A stretch of 64,000 nt of DNA, from contig NC_092581.1 of the NCBI RefSeq assembly GCF_037975245.1, positions 10,485,303 to 10,549,302 of the forward strand. The letters are read 5' to 3'. This stretch comes from Apostichopus japonicus (Eukaryota; Echinodermata; Holothuroidea; Aspidochirotida; Stichopodidae). The notes under the pieces were generated by a model. It worked only from the letters and a program-made list of their open reading frames with translations, was not told the origin of the DNA and did not search any database. The translations under genes and the position numbers were made by a program. Of the stretch, positions 1-11,662 are shown piece after piece (positions within the stretch are counted from its first letter, which is position 1; every line of letters begins with the position of its first letter).

Positions 1-228
1 GTGCTTCTGGTGAAAAAAACTGGTGAATTTGAAAAACAAATTTCTAAAAGAAGAAAATTTCGAATGGGGACAATTTCCACATGGTTAGAAATAGAAAAAT
101 AAGAACATGAGGACAATGTATAAAAATCTTCCACCAGACAATACCCTTAAGTTAAATTGGTATATCGTAATATTGCTTTTTTTTATCTCTTTCGGTGATT
201 CTCGCAGATCCCCGTTTGTGTAAAGGTA

Positions 229-330
229 AATGATGACGAAGATGACGATGATGATGAGGATGATGATGAGTATGATGATAAGGATGGTGATGATGTGGAT
301 GATGATGATGGTGGTGATGATGATGATGTT

Positions 331-374
<44 letters not shown>

Positions 375-447
375 GTATGATGATAAGGATGATGATGATG
401 TCGATTATGATGATGACGATGACGATGACGATGATGGTGATGATGTA
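229..447. repeat. (GAT)n-type imperfect trinucleotide microsatellite
   Basis: About 220 bases consist almost entirely of GAT triplets with GAC, GAG, GGT and TAT interruptions. Read on the minus strand it gives a His-rich open frame and on the plus strand a Met-rich one. Both are consequences of the triplet repeat rather than genes. Confidence 0.95.
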
Positions 448-2385
448 ACACCTCTGTAATTTGGTCCTTACAGAGTTGAGTGAACATTGCCGAACATGCT
501 CAGGTAATCATAATTTTTCTTAAAATTGAATATTAAACACCTCATCACACGAATTGAGTCGCAAATACCCTTCTTGAACAATTGTAAAATTCACGTGCAC
601 CCTACATTCATGAACCCTGCACTGAACAAAACAACATTTGTCAATGTAACCCTTGAACTTAACATAGCCGTCATTGCCTTTTTTATTTCATTTTTTATTA
701 TACTTAAGTTGTGAAGTCCCTACCACGGGGCACCCTCTTACTCTGGTACCATGTTAACCACATATTTTTCTTAAAGTGAATTAAATGTTTCCACTCTGAA
801 TTTTAGAGTAATGTTGCTTACTAGCTCTAACAATAACAATAAAACTGTAACGATTTTGTTCTTTTTCATTGCGGCCTTCGTTACACGCCCAGGTTGTGGT
901 ATGTTACTCATGATTATGTCTTTTCTTTTTTCTATCCAATGGTGCTTTCATCAATTCCTACGATTGTACGACGACACTACATCTACAAGTGCACTTAAAA
1001 AGTTACATGGATTGTAATGGAAATTGTCTTTGTGACATTACCAAACTACATTTTATTAAATCAAAAACCTTACCACCTCCTACTCATAACAAAGAATGAG
1101 TTCAAAATGTCAATTTAATTTTTTTCATTTCCTCTATGAACTTAGCGTTATTGTCGCTTTTAGAAATTTCAAATAATAACAAACGAGAGGGGAATCCATG
1201 GAGTTGCAGATATCACCCTTCCAAGACGGATGTGATTGTTGGGTTTCTTCTGAATGCATCTGGTTGCTATCATCAGGCAAAATTGACCATTCACCTCAAC
1301 TGACCTTTGTTCTCGAACCTAAACACTTAAATTTGTTACATTTGGGCTAAAAACCAATTTTTAGGTGTCTTGACCTTGACCTCTGGGACAGTGACCTATG
1401 ACGTCATCAATCACAAAAGCACGATTTTACATGGTCAGATACCTACCCACCAAGTTTGTACCTGATTTGATTTACGGTCTAGGAGGAGTTCGCAACACTT
1501 GTTTACTCACTCACACAAACGCGCGCACTAACCACCCACACACACTTCCACGCATTAATGTTGTGGGCTTAAGTACAATATCTTTCTCCCTATACATTAC
1601 ACGTAGGGAGATGAAATAATAAGCAAATATTTTATTTCGTCTTGCGGCATATCTTATTCATACCACATTCCATATAATTTAACATTTTGACAATGTCACT
1701 GTTGAGATTCCAAGCAATGATGCTAATAATGTCGATCGAACTTTTCATTCAAAGGATCCTTTATGTTGAAGAATTTCTGGATCTTTCACGCGGCTTGATG
1801 GTATTTCACTTTGCTGGCTCTGTTTTTGATGTCACGTCTCAGCTGCGCAAAACACTGAAATACAATTCTATGATCCTATTTATTTTCAAAAGTTCATTAT
1901 GTTGAGCAAGAAACAGAAAATGGTCTAAACGGCGTAATAACACAATGGAATATTTGGAAAGTAAATTGGAATGATTATTTTTTTTTGCCATTCTTATATT
2001 TTCTTTGCTCCAATTAGATTTCAGTCAACTCTGCAAAATATGTGCGTATTTTTAGTTAATAAAACAAGATAATATTAAATTGCGTGGGAATTCGAATATT
2101 TAATGTTGGATACTTAATGATATAATGCATTGAACTGTGTTTGGAAAGTTTACATAATGCTTTAAGGCACCCAGAAATGTCTTTTATCTTTGTATTGAAT
2201 ACGTTTCATATTAATTGTTTTAAATTATATTTCCGTCACTGGTCTTATAACAATACACTGTGACGTCATAATGAAAGTTATAACGATGTCACTCTTCTTT
2301 TCGGCTTATCTACAGTTCCGGAATCTTGCAGTAAGTTAACAAAGGTCATATGTTGACTTTTATTTGACGTCATTTTGCCGCTAAC
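448..2385. other. Intergenic DNA without recognisable gene
   Basis: Only short, unsupported open frames occur here. The stretch around 1360-1560, with a TGACC-rich start, CA-rich patches and GCGCGC, resembles an old dispersed repeat, but no ends or target duplications are visible. Confidence 0.5.
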
Positions 2386-2387
2386 TT

Positions 2388-2632
2388 AAGATTGTGTTCA
2401 TAGCATCGCACAGGAATGTGAAGCATTTGGTTCATGGCTTTGTACAGGATTGTGTTAATGGCATTGCGCAGGATTATCTTCATAGCATTGCACAGGACTG
2501 CGCATGATGGTGAAGCACTGTTCTCATGGCATTGTCCAGGATTGTGTTATGACATCGTGTAGGGATGTGCAGTGCTGTGCAAGGTTGTGCAGGGTTGTGC
2601 AGGCTTGTGCATAATTGTGTTAATGGTAATGA
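2388..2632. repeat. Degenerate tandem repeat (about 25-35 bp units)
   Basis: Units built around 'cattgcacaggattgtg' and 'ttcatgg' recur at least seven times with changing spacing. They collapse into short 'gttgtgcagg' units near 2575-2610. The copies differ too much to give a fixed period. Confidence 0.7.
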
Positions 2633-2760
2633 AAATACCTTAAAACACGGACAAAAGCAAAGTTAATGTAGATTTTCTCACCATATATTCAAAGACCAAT
2701 TATGTATAAACCTCAACGTTAAGGTTCGGTTGTTAATGCTTTGTAATGACGGAATGGCTA

Positions 2761-3794
2761 TGTCACGAACGACTGTATTCATTGTACGTGTATTCAGTAT
2801 ATGCTGGTCTGGGTGAAAAGTAGGTCACTCGTCGTGACTGATAACCGTGTTTAATTTTTCTGGAAACGACGAGAAATAATTGCGCTATTCGGTATTAGCG
2901 ATTACAAATTTCCAGAACAAACGAGAGGTAATTTTTAGCAGGTGACCGGATATCGTCGACCAATGAACGTTGAACGATCAGTCGTATCTTCGAGACATGG
3001 ATGATTCTCGATGCTATTCCGTCAGTATTCCTGGAAAAGAACTTTCGGGAGATTAAACCCCGGCTATAAAAGAAGAGATATTTTCGGTGATTTTGGGTTT
3101 TTATCGATCTAATTATCCAGTCGAGTTCGAATTAGCATGTTTTCTCAATAAACCTAGGAGTTTTCCGATCTATTGTGAGAAGAAATTCATCTGAGATAAA
3201 AGATTAATTATCGAGGGGACGGACGGAGGAACCGGTGGACTGTTTGTTTATTAGATTGGTGCGTCGTTTAACCGGGACAGGCGTGACTTCGGAAGAGTTT
3301 TTCGGAGTTCACCAGGATGAAGCCATCCTTGGGATACAAACGTTGAGTCGAATTGGACCAGCGGGGAACGGTTTTGCTCCTGACCAAGTCACGGGATACC
3401 AGCCTACGAGGGATACTCCCGACATCGTTAGTGGTGACGCAAGGAGGTCAGCACAGCTACGAAAGGAACCGAGAGCCGGCACGCGCCGCGTTAGATAAGT
3501 TAAGTAATCTTTTAAAAATTTAACGGCCGTATAATATTGTAAAATCTGTCTGTAATATTCCAAAATTCTAGTACCAATAATTCCTGTACAAATCAGTAGA
3601 GATCGTATCATTGTAAATATATCGTTTTTGTTAACTTCAGAAACCTCTCAGTTGTCTTTTGGTCCTTTGAGTACTTCCCTGAAATCTATCTAGAATTGTA
3701 TTTTATTGGCTTTGAAGGCCAAGGAAATCCCGGGGTCGCAACAGAGGGGCGCTAGAGGGTGCCATTTTGTAGTATCCCACGGAAGTTGTGACAA
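2761..3794 (+). repeat. 5' LTR of the Gmr1-like element
   Basis: The proposed LTR begins TGTCACGAAC and ends GTTGTGACA, so the termini are inverted repeats of each other (TGTCAC/GTGACA) with the expected TG...CA ends. A TATA box (TATAAAAG, 3065-3072) and an AATAAA (3147-3152) lie inside. The right end sits five bases before the primer site. Length is about 1034 bp. The left end is inferred from the inverted terminus, because no 3' LTR is present for comparison. Confidence 0.65.
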
Positions 3795-3798
3795 TTAA

Positions 3799-3815
3799 TG
3801 GGGGCCTATCCGGGA
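3799..3815 (+). promoter_or_regulatory. Primer binding site, tRNA-Pro-like
   Basis: TGGGGGCCTATCCGGGA closely resembles the complement of a tRNA-Pro 3' end, differing in a few central positions. It lies just 3' of the proposed LTR and 175 bases before gag, where minus-strand DNA synthesis would be primed. Confidence 0.6.
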
Positions 3816-3989
3816 ATTGTTTAAAAGATAGAAACAAAACCGGGGAAGTGTTTAAAAGATAGAAACAAAACGGGAAAAGTGTAAAACACAAGTTAGGAGT
3901 ATATCCCGAAGTGACTTACAAAACTGAGAAGTTTCTGAAACCATATATATTTGATATATTGTTATTGGTACATGTGTTTGCCTGACTGA

Positions 3990-5378
3990 ATGATGGATAT
4001 TAGAGAATTGACTGAGTTGGGGGCTAAAATGGGTCTTACGGGTGGCGAACTCTTAAACTTCGTCAAAGAGCAGCAGCAGATCGCTCGTGACGAAAGGCAA
4101 CAAGAAAGGGCTGAGGCAGAAAAGCAAAGGGCTGAGGCGGAAAAGCAAAGGGCTGAGGCGGAGAGACAAAGGGCTGAGGCGGAAAAACAAAGAATGTTTG
4201 AATTGGCTAAGCTTGAAAAGCAAGCTGAGTTGCAACAAAATAGCAATGGCGATGCCGATTTGAATTCCTCCCGTAGCTCCACTTCAAGCCACGAGCCAAA
4301 TAGAATCCCAACGCCCAAAATGCCTCACTTTGATGAGAAGGAAAACCTCGACGCCTACTTGCTGCGCTTCGAGCGATTCGCAACAGTGCAAGAGTGGCCA
4401 GAGGAACAATGGGCACTAAATTTGAGTCTGTGTCTAAAGGGAGAAAGTCTCCGTGTTTACTCTAGGCTGCCACCCGATGACTCACAAGATTATCGAAAGC
4501 TAAAGAAAGCCCTGTTGAAACGATATCAATTTACAGAGGAAGGCTTCCGTCAGAAATTCAGACGAGAAAGGCCCAAAAAGGGAGAAACATCAATTCAATA
4601 CATGGCAAGGTTGGACAATTATATGGCCAGATGGTTGGAAATGGGCGGAATTCACAAAACGGTCGAGGAATTTTCAGATCTCATGTTGCGGGAGCAGTTC
4701 CTAAATGTATGCAGCTAGGAATTGGCATTATTCCTGAGAGAACATGATTGCAAGACTTCTAAAGCGCTGTCAGAGTTGGCTGACAAATACTTAGAAGCGC
4801 ATCACAGGGATCTTGAAAAATGTGTGAAATCCTTCCAACCAAATCAGGGAAATGGGAAAAAACCTAACGGTAACCCCAACAGTCAGGAGTACAAACCCAA
4901 AATTGTGGACGCTGGTGAAAAAAGAAACACGCGTTCAGCCATAAAATGCTTTGTTTGCGGGAAATTGGGGCATAAGGCAAACGATTGCAGGCAGAGGTTT
5001 AAAGCGCAATCGGCGGTTGCGACTGAAAATGCCAAACCCGACAAACTAGGATCGAGCGATGGGTCGCAAAAAGATCATCGTAGCGGACAAACCGCGAATC
5101 TGTGTTTGATGAAACAAATCAAGGAGAGTGACAGCTATTCAATTAATTTAGCGTGTGGTCACGAGATCCCAATAGTCAGTGCGTCGTGTGAGGAGCCTAC
5201 CGACATTACTGAGAAAATTTTGTCAGATGTTAAGGAGCGCATGCCGGTGGTTGAGGGCTACGTTAAATGGAGGAAGGTGTCAGTGTTACGCGATAGCGGG
5301 TGTTCTGGTGTCATCGTTAGGAGAGATTTCATCTCCAACGATCTTGGCCGGTGTAGATCAACTGTGTGTACTGATTGA
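3990..5378 (+). pseudogene. gag: gag (capsid/nucleocapsid) plus start of protease, Gmr1-like, with in-frame stop
   Basis: Translation from the ATG pair at 3990 gives a structural Gag protein that would package element RNA. Residues about 35-70 form a coiled coil of repeated RAEAEKQ heptads encoded by near-identical DNA units (4110-4195). The capsid part (about 4320-4800) contains the region related to the vertebrate SCAN domain (LMLREQFL ... LALFLREH ... ADKYLEAH). A CCHC zinc knuckle (CFVCGKLGHKANDC) lies at 4947-4988. A TAG at 4716-4718 interrupts the frame inside the SCAN-like segment, yet the same frame continues for 218 codons. The 3' end enters the aspartic protease (DSGCSG) and then leaves the frame near 5345. 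This copy is therefore non-functional. Confidence 0.88.
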
Positions 5379-8300
5379 CGGTACAGTGAGGAAGATTCCA
5401 GAAGCTATCGTGGCGGTGGACACGCCCTTTTTCACAGGATCCCTCAAAGCTCTCTGTATGAAGAGGCCAGTGTATGACTTAATAATTGGGAATGTTCCTG
5501 GTGTTCGAGGTCCTGAGAATCCCGACCCAGCTTGGAGTGTAAAAGAAGTTCCAAGTGAGCAGTGTGAACCTCACAATGTAGAAGAAACAGCTAGTGTTGA
5601 ACTAGGAACCAGTAATGAGTCACGTGATGAACCGAAAGTCGCTGCGGATCAAATGATTCCAAGTGATGACGTAGGCGATGACTCAGATATTGGAGGTGCC
5701 GTAGAGACACGTGCACAAAAGCAAAAACGAAATGAAAATCTGAAACCCCTGAAAACGGCTAATGTTCCTATGGATGACGTAACACCTGAGCAATTGAGAC
5801 AAGCTCAGAAGGAGGATTCAACCCTCAAAATTTGCTTCAAGCATATTGGGAATCCCAGACCACTGAAAGGTAAAGAGAGGATCTCCGAATTCATTTTAAG
5901 GAATGATATTCTATATCGCAAAGTTTCGGGGAATGACAAGCCTAGTGACCAATTGGTTGTACCCGAAAAGTTCAGAAATCAAGTGATGAAACTGGCTCAT
6001 GACAGTATTATGGCGGGTCACCTAGGAATAGCCAAGACAACTGACAAAGTTCAGTCTCAGTTCTACTGGCCAGGTGTAGGATCCGACGTAATGCGTTATT
6101 GCAAGTCATGCGATATTTGCCAGAGAACATGTGATAAGGGTAGGGTCACCAAGGTCCCATTGGGTCACATGCCCTTGATTGACACACCATTCAAGAGGGT
6201 GGCGGTAGACATTGTCGGACCGATCAGTCGTACTTCCAAGCATGGGAATCGGTATATCCTAACACTTGTCGATTATGCAACGAGGTTCCCTGAGGCAGTT
6301 CCATTGCGTAACATAGATACTGAGAGAGTGGCAGAAGCTTTGGTGGACATATTTTCAAGAGTGGGAGTCCCATCTGAGATCCTGACTGACAGGAGGTCAC
6401 AGTTTACCTCAGATGTGATGAAGGGGGTGAGTCGATTACTGTCACTGCGACAACTCACGACTACCCCCTACCACCCGATCTTCAACGGACTAGTTGAGAA
6501 ATTCAATGGTACCTTGAAGAGGATGCTAAAGCGCATGTGTGAGGAGAGACCGTCAGACTGGGACCGCTATATAGGACCACTGCTATTTGCGTATAGGGAG
6601 GCTCCGCAAGCCAACACGGGGTTCGCACCGTTCGAGTTGCTCTATGGTAGGACAGTGAGAGGTCCTATGGCCATTTTGAAGGAGATGTGGACATCTGAAG
6701 TGGACAACCCTGAAACTAGGTCAACATATCAGTATGTCCTAGATTTGAGGGAACGGCTAGAGGAGACTTGCGCTCTGGCTAGATCAGAGTTACAGGAATC
6801 GCCGGAGAGGTACAAGAAGTACTATAACCGGAAGGCTAAAAGTCGCAAGTTCAATTCAGGTGATTTGGTGTTGATACTCTTGCCTACTGATCAAAACAAG
6901 CTGTTGATGCATTGGAAGGGGCTATTCACCGTATTGAGTGAAATTGGCGAAGCGAGCTATTCAATCGATGTCAATGGGAAGTCGAAAAGTTTTCATGCAA
7001 ACCTGCTGAAAGAGTACATAAGTAGGGACAAGTCAAATGTAGTTGGGACTACAGTTATTTCAATGTCTGAGGATGAGGAGCAGGAAAGTTGTTTCGAACT
7101 GCCTGCACTGCAGACTAATCAGAGTGAATCGGCATCGGATGTTGTCATAAATGACGAACTAGGTGTAGGCCAATCACACGAGGTTAAACAAGTGTTATCC
7201 AAGTTCACTGATGTCCTGACTGATGTACCTGACAAAACTGATGTTCTTAAATGTGGCATCAAGTTAACTACTGATAAGCCAATTAAAGTAAAGCCTTATC
7301 CAGTACCACTCTCGATGCGAGATTCGTTACAAGAGGAAGTTAGGAAAATGATTGACATGGGAGTGATTGAATCTTCAAACTCACCTGATAGTTCACCTGT
7401 GGTGTTGGTACCTAAACCTGATGGTACGAAGAGATTCTGCGTGGATTATAGGAAGCTCAATAAAGTAACCACGTATGAAGCTGAACCTATGCAAACCATG
7501 ACAGAGATATTCTCGGAATTGTCAAATGACAAGTACTTCAGTCGAATCGATCTAACGAAGGGATATTGGCAGGTTGAAATGACACAGTCAGCAAAAGAGA
7601 AGACTGCCTTTGTGACACCAGATGGGTTATGGCAATTTAAAACAATGCCCTTTGGATTGGTTGGGGCACCGGCAGTTTTCACTAGGTTGATGAGAACCAT
7701 TTTGAGGGATGTGCCAAATGTTGTCAATTATCTGGATGATATTTTGATTCATACCGAGACATGGCATGAGCATATAGAGTGTTTGGAGTTGTTGTTTCAG
7801 ACGTTGAGAGAAAGCGGACTGACAGCTCGTCCGAGTAAGTGTGAAATAGGGTTCACTAAATTGGAGTTCTTGGGCCACACAGTTGGAAACGGGAAGTTGG
7901 GCCCGAAGTAGAGTACCCTTGATAAAATCAAAAACGCTCCAAAACCCGAGACGAAAACCCAAGTCAGGTCGTTTCTTGGTCTCACGGGGTATTACAGAGA
8001 CTACATAGTTGCCCCACTGTCGGACCTGACGAGGAAGGGTTCACCCAATAGAGTGATTTGGGGAAGCGCCCAGGACAAGGCGTTCAATGATCTGAAGCAA
8101 GCGCTCATTAGTCCACCCCTTCTCAGGCTTCCTGATGTAAATAAGCAATTTGTTCTGAGGACCGATGCTTTGGTCCAGAGGAATTGGAGCAGTCCTACTA
8201 CAGGAACATGAAGGAGAATTATTTCCTGTGGCGTATGCTAGTAGAAAGTTATTGGAGAGGGAAAGAAATTATTCAGTGATTGAGAGAGAATGCCTGGGAT

Positions 8301-8512
8301 TAGTTTGGGCAGTACAGAAATTTCATGTATATCTGTACGGAAGTGAGTTCGTCTTACAGACTGATCACGAACCACTCCCTTATTTAAATATAGCGAAGTT
8401 GCTGAACTTAAGAATTATGAGATGGGCATTAGTACTACAAGAGTATAGATTCAGACTAGAATCAATCAAAGGAAAGTACAATGTTGTTGCAGATTATATG
8501 AGCCGAATGTAA
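5345..8512 (+). pseudogene. pol: pol: protease remainder, integrase, reverse transcriptase, RNase H (Gmr1 order), decayed
   Basis: After the rest of the protease comes integrase. It has an HHCC finger (His 5998 and 6019, Cys-x2-Cys at 6109-6120), a D,D35E core (Asp 6208, Asp 6388, Glu 6496) and a C-terminal GPY/F-like module before 7020. The residue after the second Asp is Arg-Arg instead of the usual Arg-Gly. RT follows (about 7290-7900) with the catalytic YLDD at 7729-7740 and a gypsy-type MPFGL block. TAG at 7909-7911 interrupts the connection region. RNase H resumes in the same frame, shifts near 8170, and runs to 8512 with TDA, ERECLG, TDHEPL and ADYMSR motifs. The element would reverse-transcribe and integrate its cDNA if intact; this copy cannot. 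Confidence 0.92.
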
Positions 8513-8969
8513 GCGGGTGATTCATTCCTTAAATCAGACGTAGATGTGTTGATTGTAACACTATTGATTGTTGTTATGCTTATGATTGACATTTAGTTTT
8601 GTCAGTTTATAGAATTGTTTATAGTTTATAGAATTTGACATTTATGGAATTGTTAGTTTGAGTATTTTGAGATGGTTATCAATATTCATTAGTTATGTTT
8701 AATTTAAAGTTGCATACACGTCCTTCGTCAGGTGTAAAAAGAGTGATTGAAATCACGTTAGTCCACCGTAAGCCCCAGACTGCTCAAAGTGCTTGAACCC
8801 GGAAAGAAAAGCCATATCCCTAGGGAAGGACCAGGGTGTCCGAAAATTTGTGTAGCGTCAGCGTGTAGTTATATCTATTCTAAATATTATATTGGATTTA
8901 AAGGCATTACATGTTGTCCTTATCTTTCCTACTATCATTTCTATCCGACTCGTGGAACATTTCATCATG

Positions 8970-8970
<1 letters not shown>
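8513..8970. other. 3' remnant of the Gmr1-like element, no LTR seen
   Basis: Sequence after the pol stop shows no similarity to the 5' LTR and no purine tract followed by TGTCAC. It is either the untranslated 3' part of the element or unrelated flanking DNA. Confidence 0.45.

Positions 8971-9048
<78 letters not shown>
8971..9048. repeat. (AT)n microsatellite
   Basis: About 78 bases of pure alternating AT. It marks the limit of recognisable retrotransposon sequence. Confidence 0.97.
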
Positions 9049-9049
<1 letters not shown>

Positions 9050-9944
9050 TATATTGAGGAGACGGTCTAATCATTTCATTCGAACTTAAATGACCATTTC
9101 ATTCATCCATCAATGACGAGTGAATGTTGATTGTATAAGCAACCTCTTACAGTCAAGATATAGCGTGTTCAAAAGATAAATAACCATCGTACGTGTTTTG
9201 TTTAAGATAATCTCAATTCTGTTAGTATATGTTAGCTATATACATGAAATACATGATATGAAACACAGTGCACACAACCAGCTTAAATTATTGCTGCGTG
9301 GAATCTTCCGAGCTTAACACTACTCGAGTACAGGTTAACAATGGCTTTGTATTAGACAATGCACGTATTCAGACTGGCAGTCTATTTATTTTTTTTCGTC
9401 AGCAAAAATAAACTTAAACATAAGGTACTTAAATTTGTTTGTGTTACTTTCTATACTATTATGAATGACGTTCCTTTTTGATTGTCGCATTTCAACTCTG
9501 GCGGGCATTATTGTTACGATGACTCACGAATCCTTTGTCTATGGCATTCCAAAAGATGATGAAAGCCTGAGCAAAAGCTTCGGGGGGAATTTCTGGCATT
9601 TGGGACAGTTTGCCAATGAAAACTATTCTATATTGTCACCTCATATCATGCTTCGAGGCACTCGTATCGGCAATATATGAACGGTTCCTTACCTTCATAT
9701 GATAAAACACGATAATTCTGCTCAAACTGTCAGCACTTGCGTTTCAAGCGTCACAGTACCTCATTGTAAACAAACGTCCCAACTTGACAGAGAATAATGT
9801 AGTGGGGTGTTATTAACATGTTCGTTGAATAAAGCACATCATTTCAAGTACTATTAATTAGCAAAACACTCCAAACAGCTAATCATATTTTAAGACAAGA
9901 TATTTTCCAAGCAAGCAATGTATAATTGTTATAAAAAATCTACT
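9049..9944. other. Non-coding DNA, no recognised feature
   Basis: An unassigned 71-codon open frame at 9465-9680 (+) is the only candidate. It has no recognisable domain and no clear splice context. Confidence 0.4.
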
Positions 9945-10099
9945 TTAATTAATATTAACGACACTAGTATTGATTATTTTGGCAGCATAGTTGTTAGATG
10001 GTGGTTCACCTTGGATGTTTGAAGTATATGGTGTTGGCTGACCATTGGTTGTGGTCACTGCAGGGTACGGGCCTGGAAATTGGTTGCTTGGAATGGTAG
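9945..10099 (-). CDS. Putative terminal exon of a proline-rich tail protein
   Basis: Read on the minus strand, an acceptor (CCACCCAG) at 10100-10101 opens a 155-base exon that starts in phase 1 and ends at a TAA at 9945-9947. The 51 residues are rich in Pro, Thr, Asn and Ser (for example QFPGPYPAVTTTNGQPTPYT and GEPPSNNYAAK). The composition and the phase-1 acceptor resemble the last exon of the SRCR receptor gene 17 kb away. A membrane protein with a similar cytoplasmic tail is therefore possible, but no transmembrane or ectodomain exons were found upstream (10.1 kb onward on this strand). It could be the isolated end of a gene whose other exons lie in diverged or replaced DNA, or a chance open frame. 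Confidence 0.4.
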
Positions 10100-11155
10100 C
10101 TGGGTGGGTTGGTTAATAATATAAACATTATCATCTTATTATATCATTAATCATATCATATTACTACATTATTCTGTAATAAAACATTTCGCGTACTTGT
10201 GAAGGAATTCTAACATCAAGTCATATTGCATATTGATAATTAAATTATTCAAATATATTTGGAATTTCGTTGTTTAAGTGCAAATAGTCTATAAACTGGA
10301 CGTTTCCGTTACATAGTGACATATTAATTGCAACCTTGAAAACATGATAGCAATTGCTATCCAAGGTATGTGGTGTTCAGTTTGAAACTTAAGCCGGTAC
10401 CGGATATCCATTGCATGGGTTAATTAGTAGTCGCGAAATAACGAATATATCCAAGAATGATAAACAAAGGAATGACTTCCTTTTTTTAACTTTCTGAATT
10501 AACATCTTATAGATGAAATACCGATTAAAAAATTAGTTTCTTGCAAATAACAGATATATTTGATCAATAAATTTGCGTGAGTATATCGCCTGTATTTCAA
10601 AAAGGTGGGTAGTTTTAAACTACGTTAACTGGATTTCATAATTAAACAATAGCTTTTCCAGCCACTTGTGTTATCGACGTCAAGTTTGCATGGTACAAGA
10701 CAACTTGCATTTTCCACGTTCTTTAAAGAAGGCAGTTTGTTCACATTCGGTGAATAAGTGTTTCTATTTAAACTATGCTTTATCACTCTGCACTTTGCAC
10801 AAGATGGATAGTTTTCCCGGACAGGCCCCAATTGATTGTCACCTACAAGAGCCAGGGTACAATTTGGCGTGTTTGAATAAAGACTATCCGACCAATATAA
10901 AGACACAGTACAAGAAATTTAACAAGACGTTCAAGTATAAGCTTGGTAATAAATTTAATTATTCAAAGTTACACAAAGTTTCGTCTTCCTTTAATTAAAA
11001 ATTTGTTTAAAATGCTAAATTATCAATATTAACCAGGTAAAAGCATGTAGTTCAGGTACTACGCAACGTGGAAACCATTTGCACGAGATTGTGTTTCTAC
11101 ATAGATTTTATTTTACACTGTAACGCTTACTCAATACCCCAGCAGTTCGTTTACC
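10100..11155. other. Non-coding DNA, possible minus-strand gene territory
   Basis: Open frames overlap on both strands (10625-10906 minus, 10666-10998 plus). Neither shows a recognised domain. From 11156 a transposon-like terminus begins (CACTCTAAAAAACAACC). Confidence 0.35.
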
Positions 11156-11662
11156 CTACACTCTAAAAAACAACCTGGTGAAAATTTCCTGGTCAACAAT
11201 TTGCTAACATTATCCTGGATATTGTCTACGTTTAGTTAATATAGTCCTGCTAACGCCTGGTTTATCCAGTGCGGTAAACCTGATCTTAACATTACTCTGG
11301 TGAATTAATTAAAATAGATTACTAGCATATTGCAATTCTCGCCTCTGATTGGTTTGTAGGTCGCGACTCAAGACGTTTGAACTGGCGGCTTCCTACGTAC
11401 GACAATCGCAAACAGGCGAAACTGTCAAATACAACTATAAGACATTTGCAAATATCCATCTAATTATGGCAGATGTCGAAGTCTAATTCATGCTAGATCA
11501 ATGTGGTAGGAGTTACCCTAAATAAGTGTTTGTTTAAAGGTAAAGGTGAAATACCGGGACTGTGATACAATCAGTACGCGCGATATTGTAAGGATAACCT
11601 AACGTTAGCCCTTACGTTGTCAGGCTAGGTTAGGCCAGATCCTTTTCCTGATGTGGTATTTA

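Larger units (their letters stand above)
2761..8968 (+). mobile_element. Gmr1-like Ty3/gypsy LTR retrotransposon, decayed, 3' LTR missing
   Basis: Seen in order: a 5' LTR, a tRNA-Pro-like primer site, gag with coiled coil and CCHC knuckle, protease (DSG), integrase, then reverse transcriptase and RNase H. Integrase before RT is the Ty1/copia order. In Ty3/gypsy-type sequences it characterises the deuterostome Gmr1 group, and the RT and integrase motifs here are clearly gypsy-type. The element is disabled by in-frame stops at 4716-4718 and 7909-7911 and by frame changes near 5345 and 8170. No second copy of the LTR is found downstream; recognisable sequence stops before an (AT)n tract at 8971. 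The 3' boundary given is approximate. Confidence 0.9.

Noticed and set aside
152-487. His-rich (minus) and Met-rich (plus) open frames
   Set aside because: Both are direct translations of the GAT microsatellite; no splice or promoter context.
3235-3611. Open frames inside the 5' LTR
   Set aside because: They lie within the proposed LTR and have no similarity to Gag or known accessory proteins.
8789-9089. Open frames ending in Tyr-Ile repeats
   Set aside because: Produced by the (AT)n tract; the same occurs at 17.9-18.2 kb and 43.2-43.4 kb.
10625-10998. Overlapping open frames on both strands with several Cys
   Set aside because: Neither has a recognised domain or convincing splice sites; overlap on both strands favours chance.
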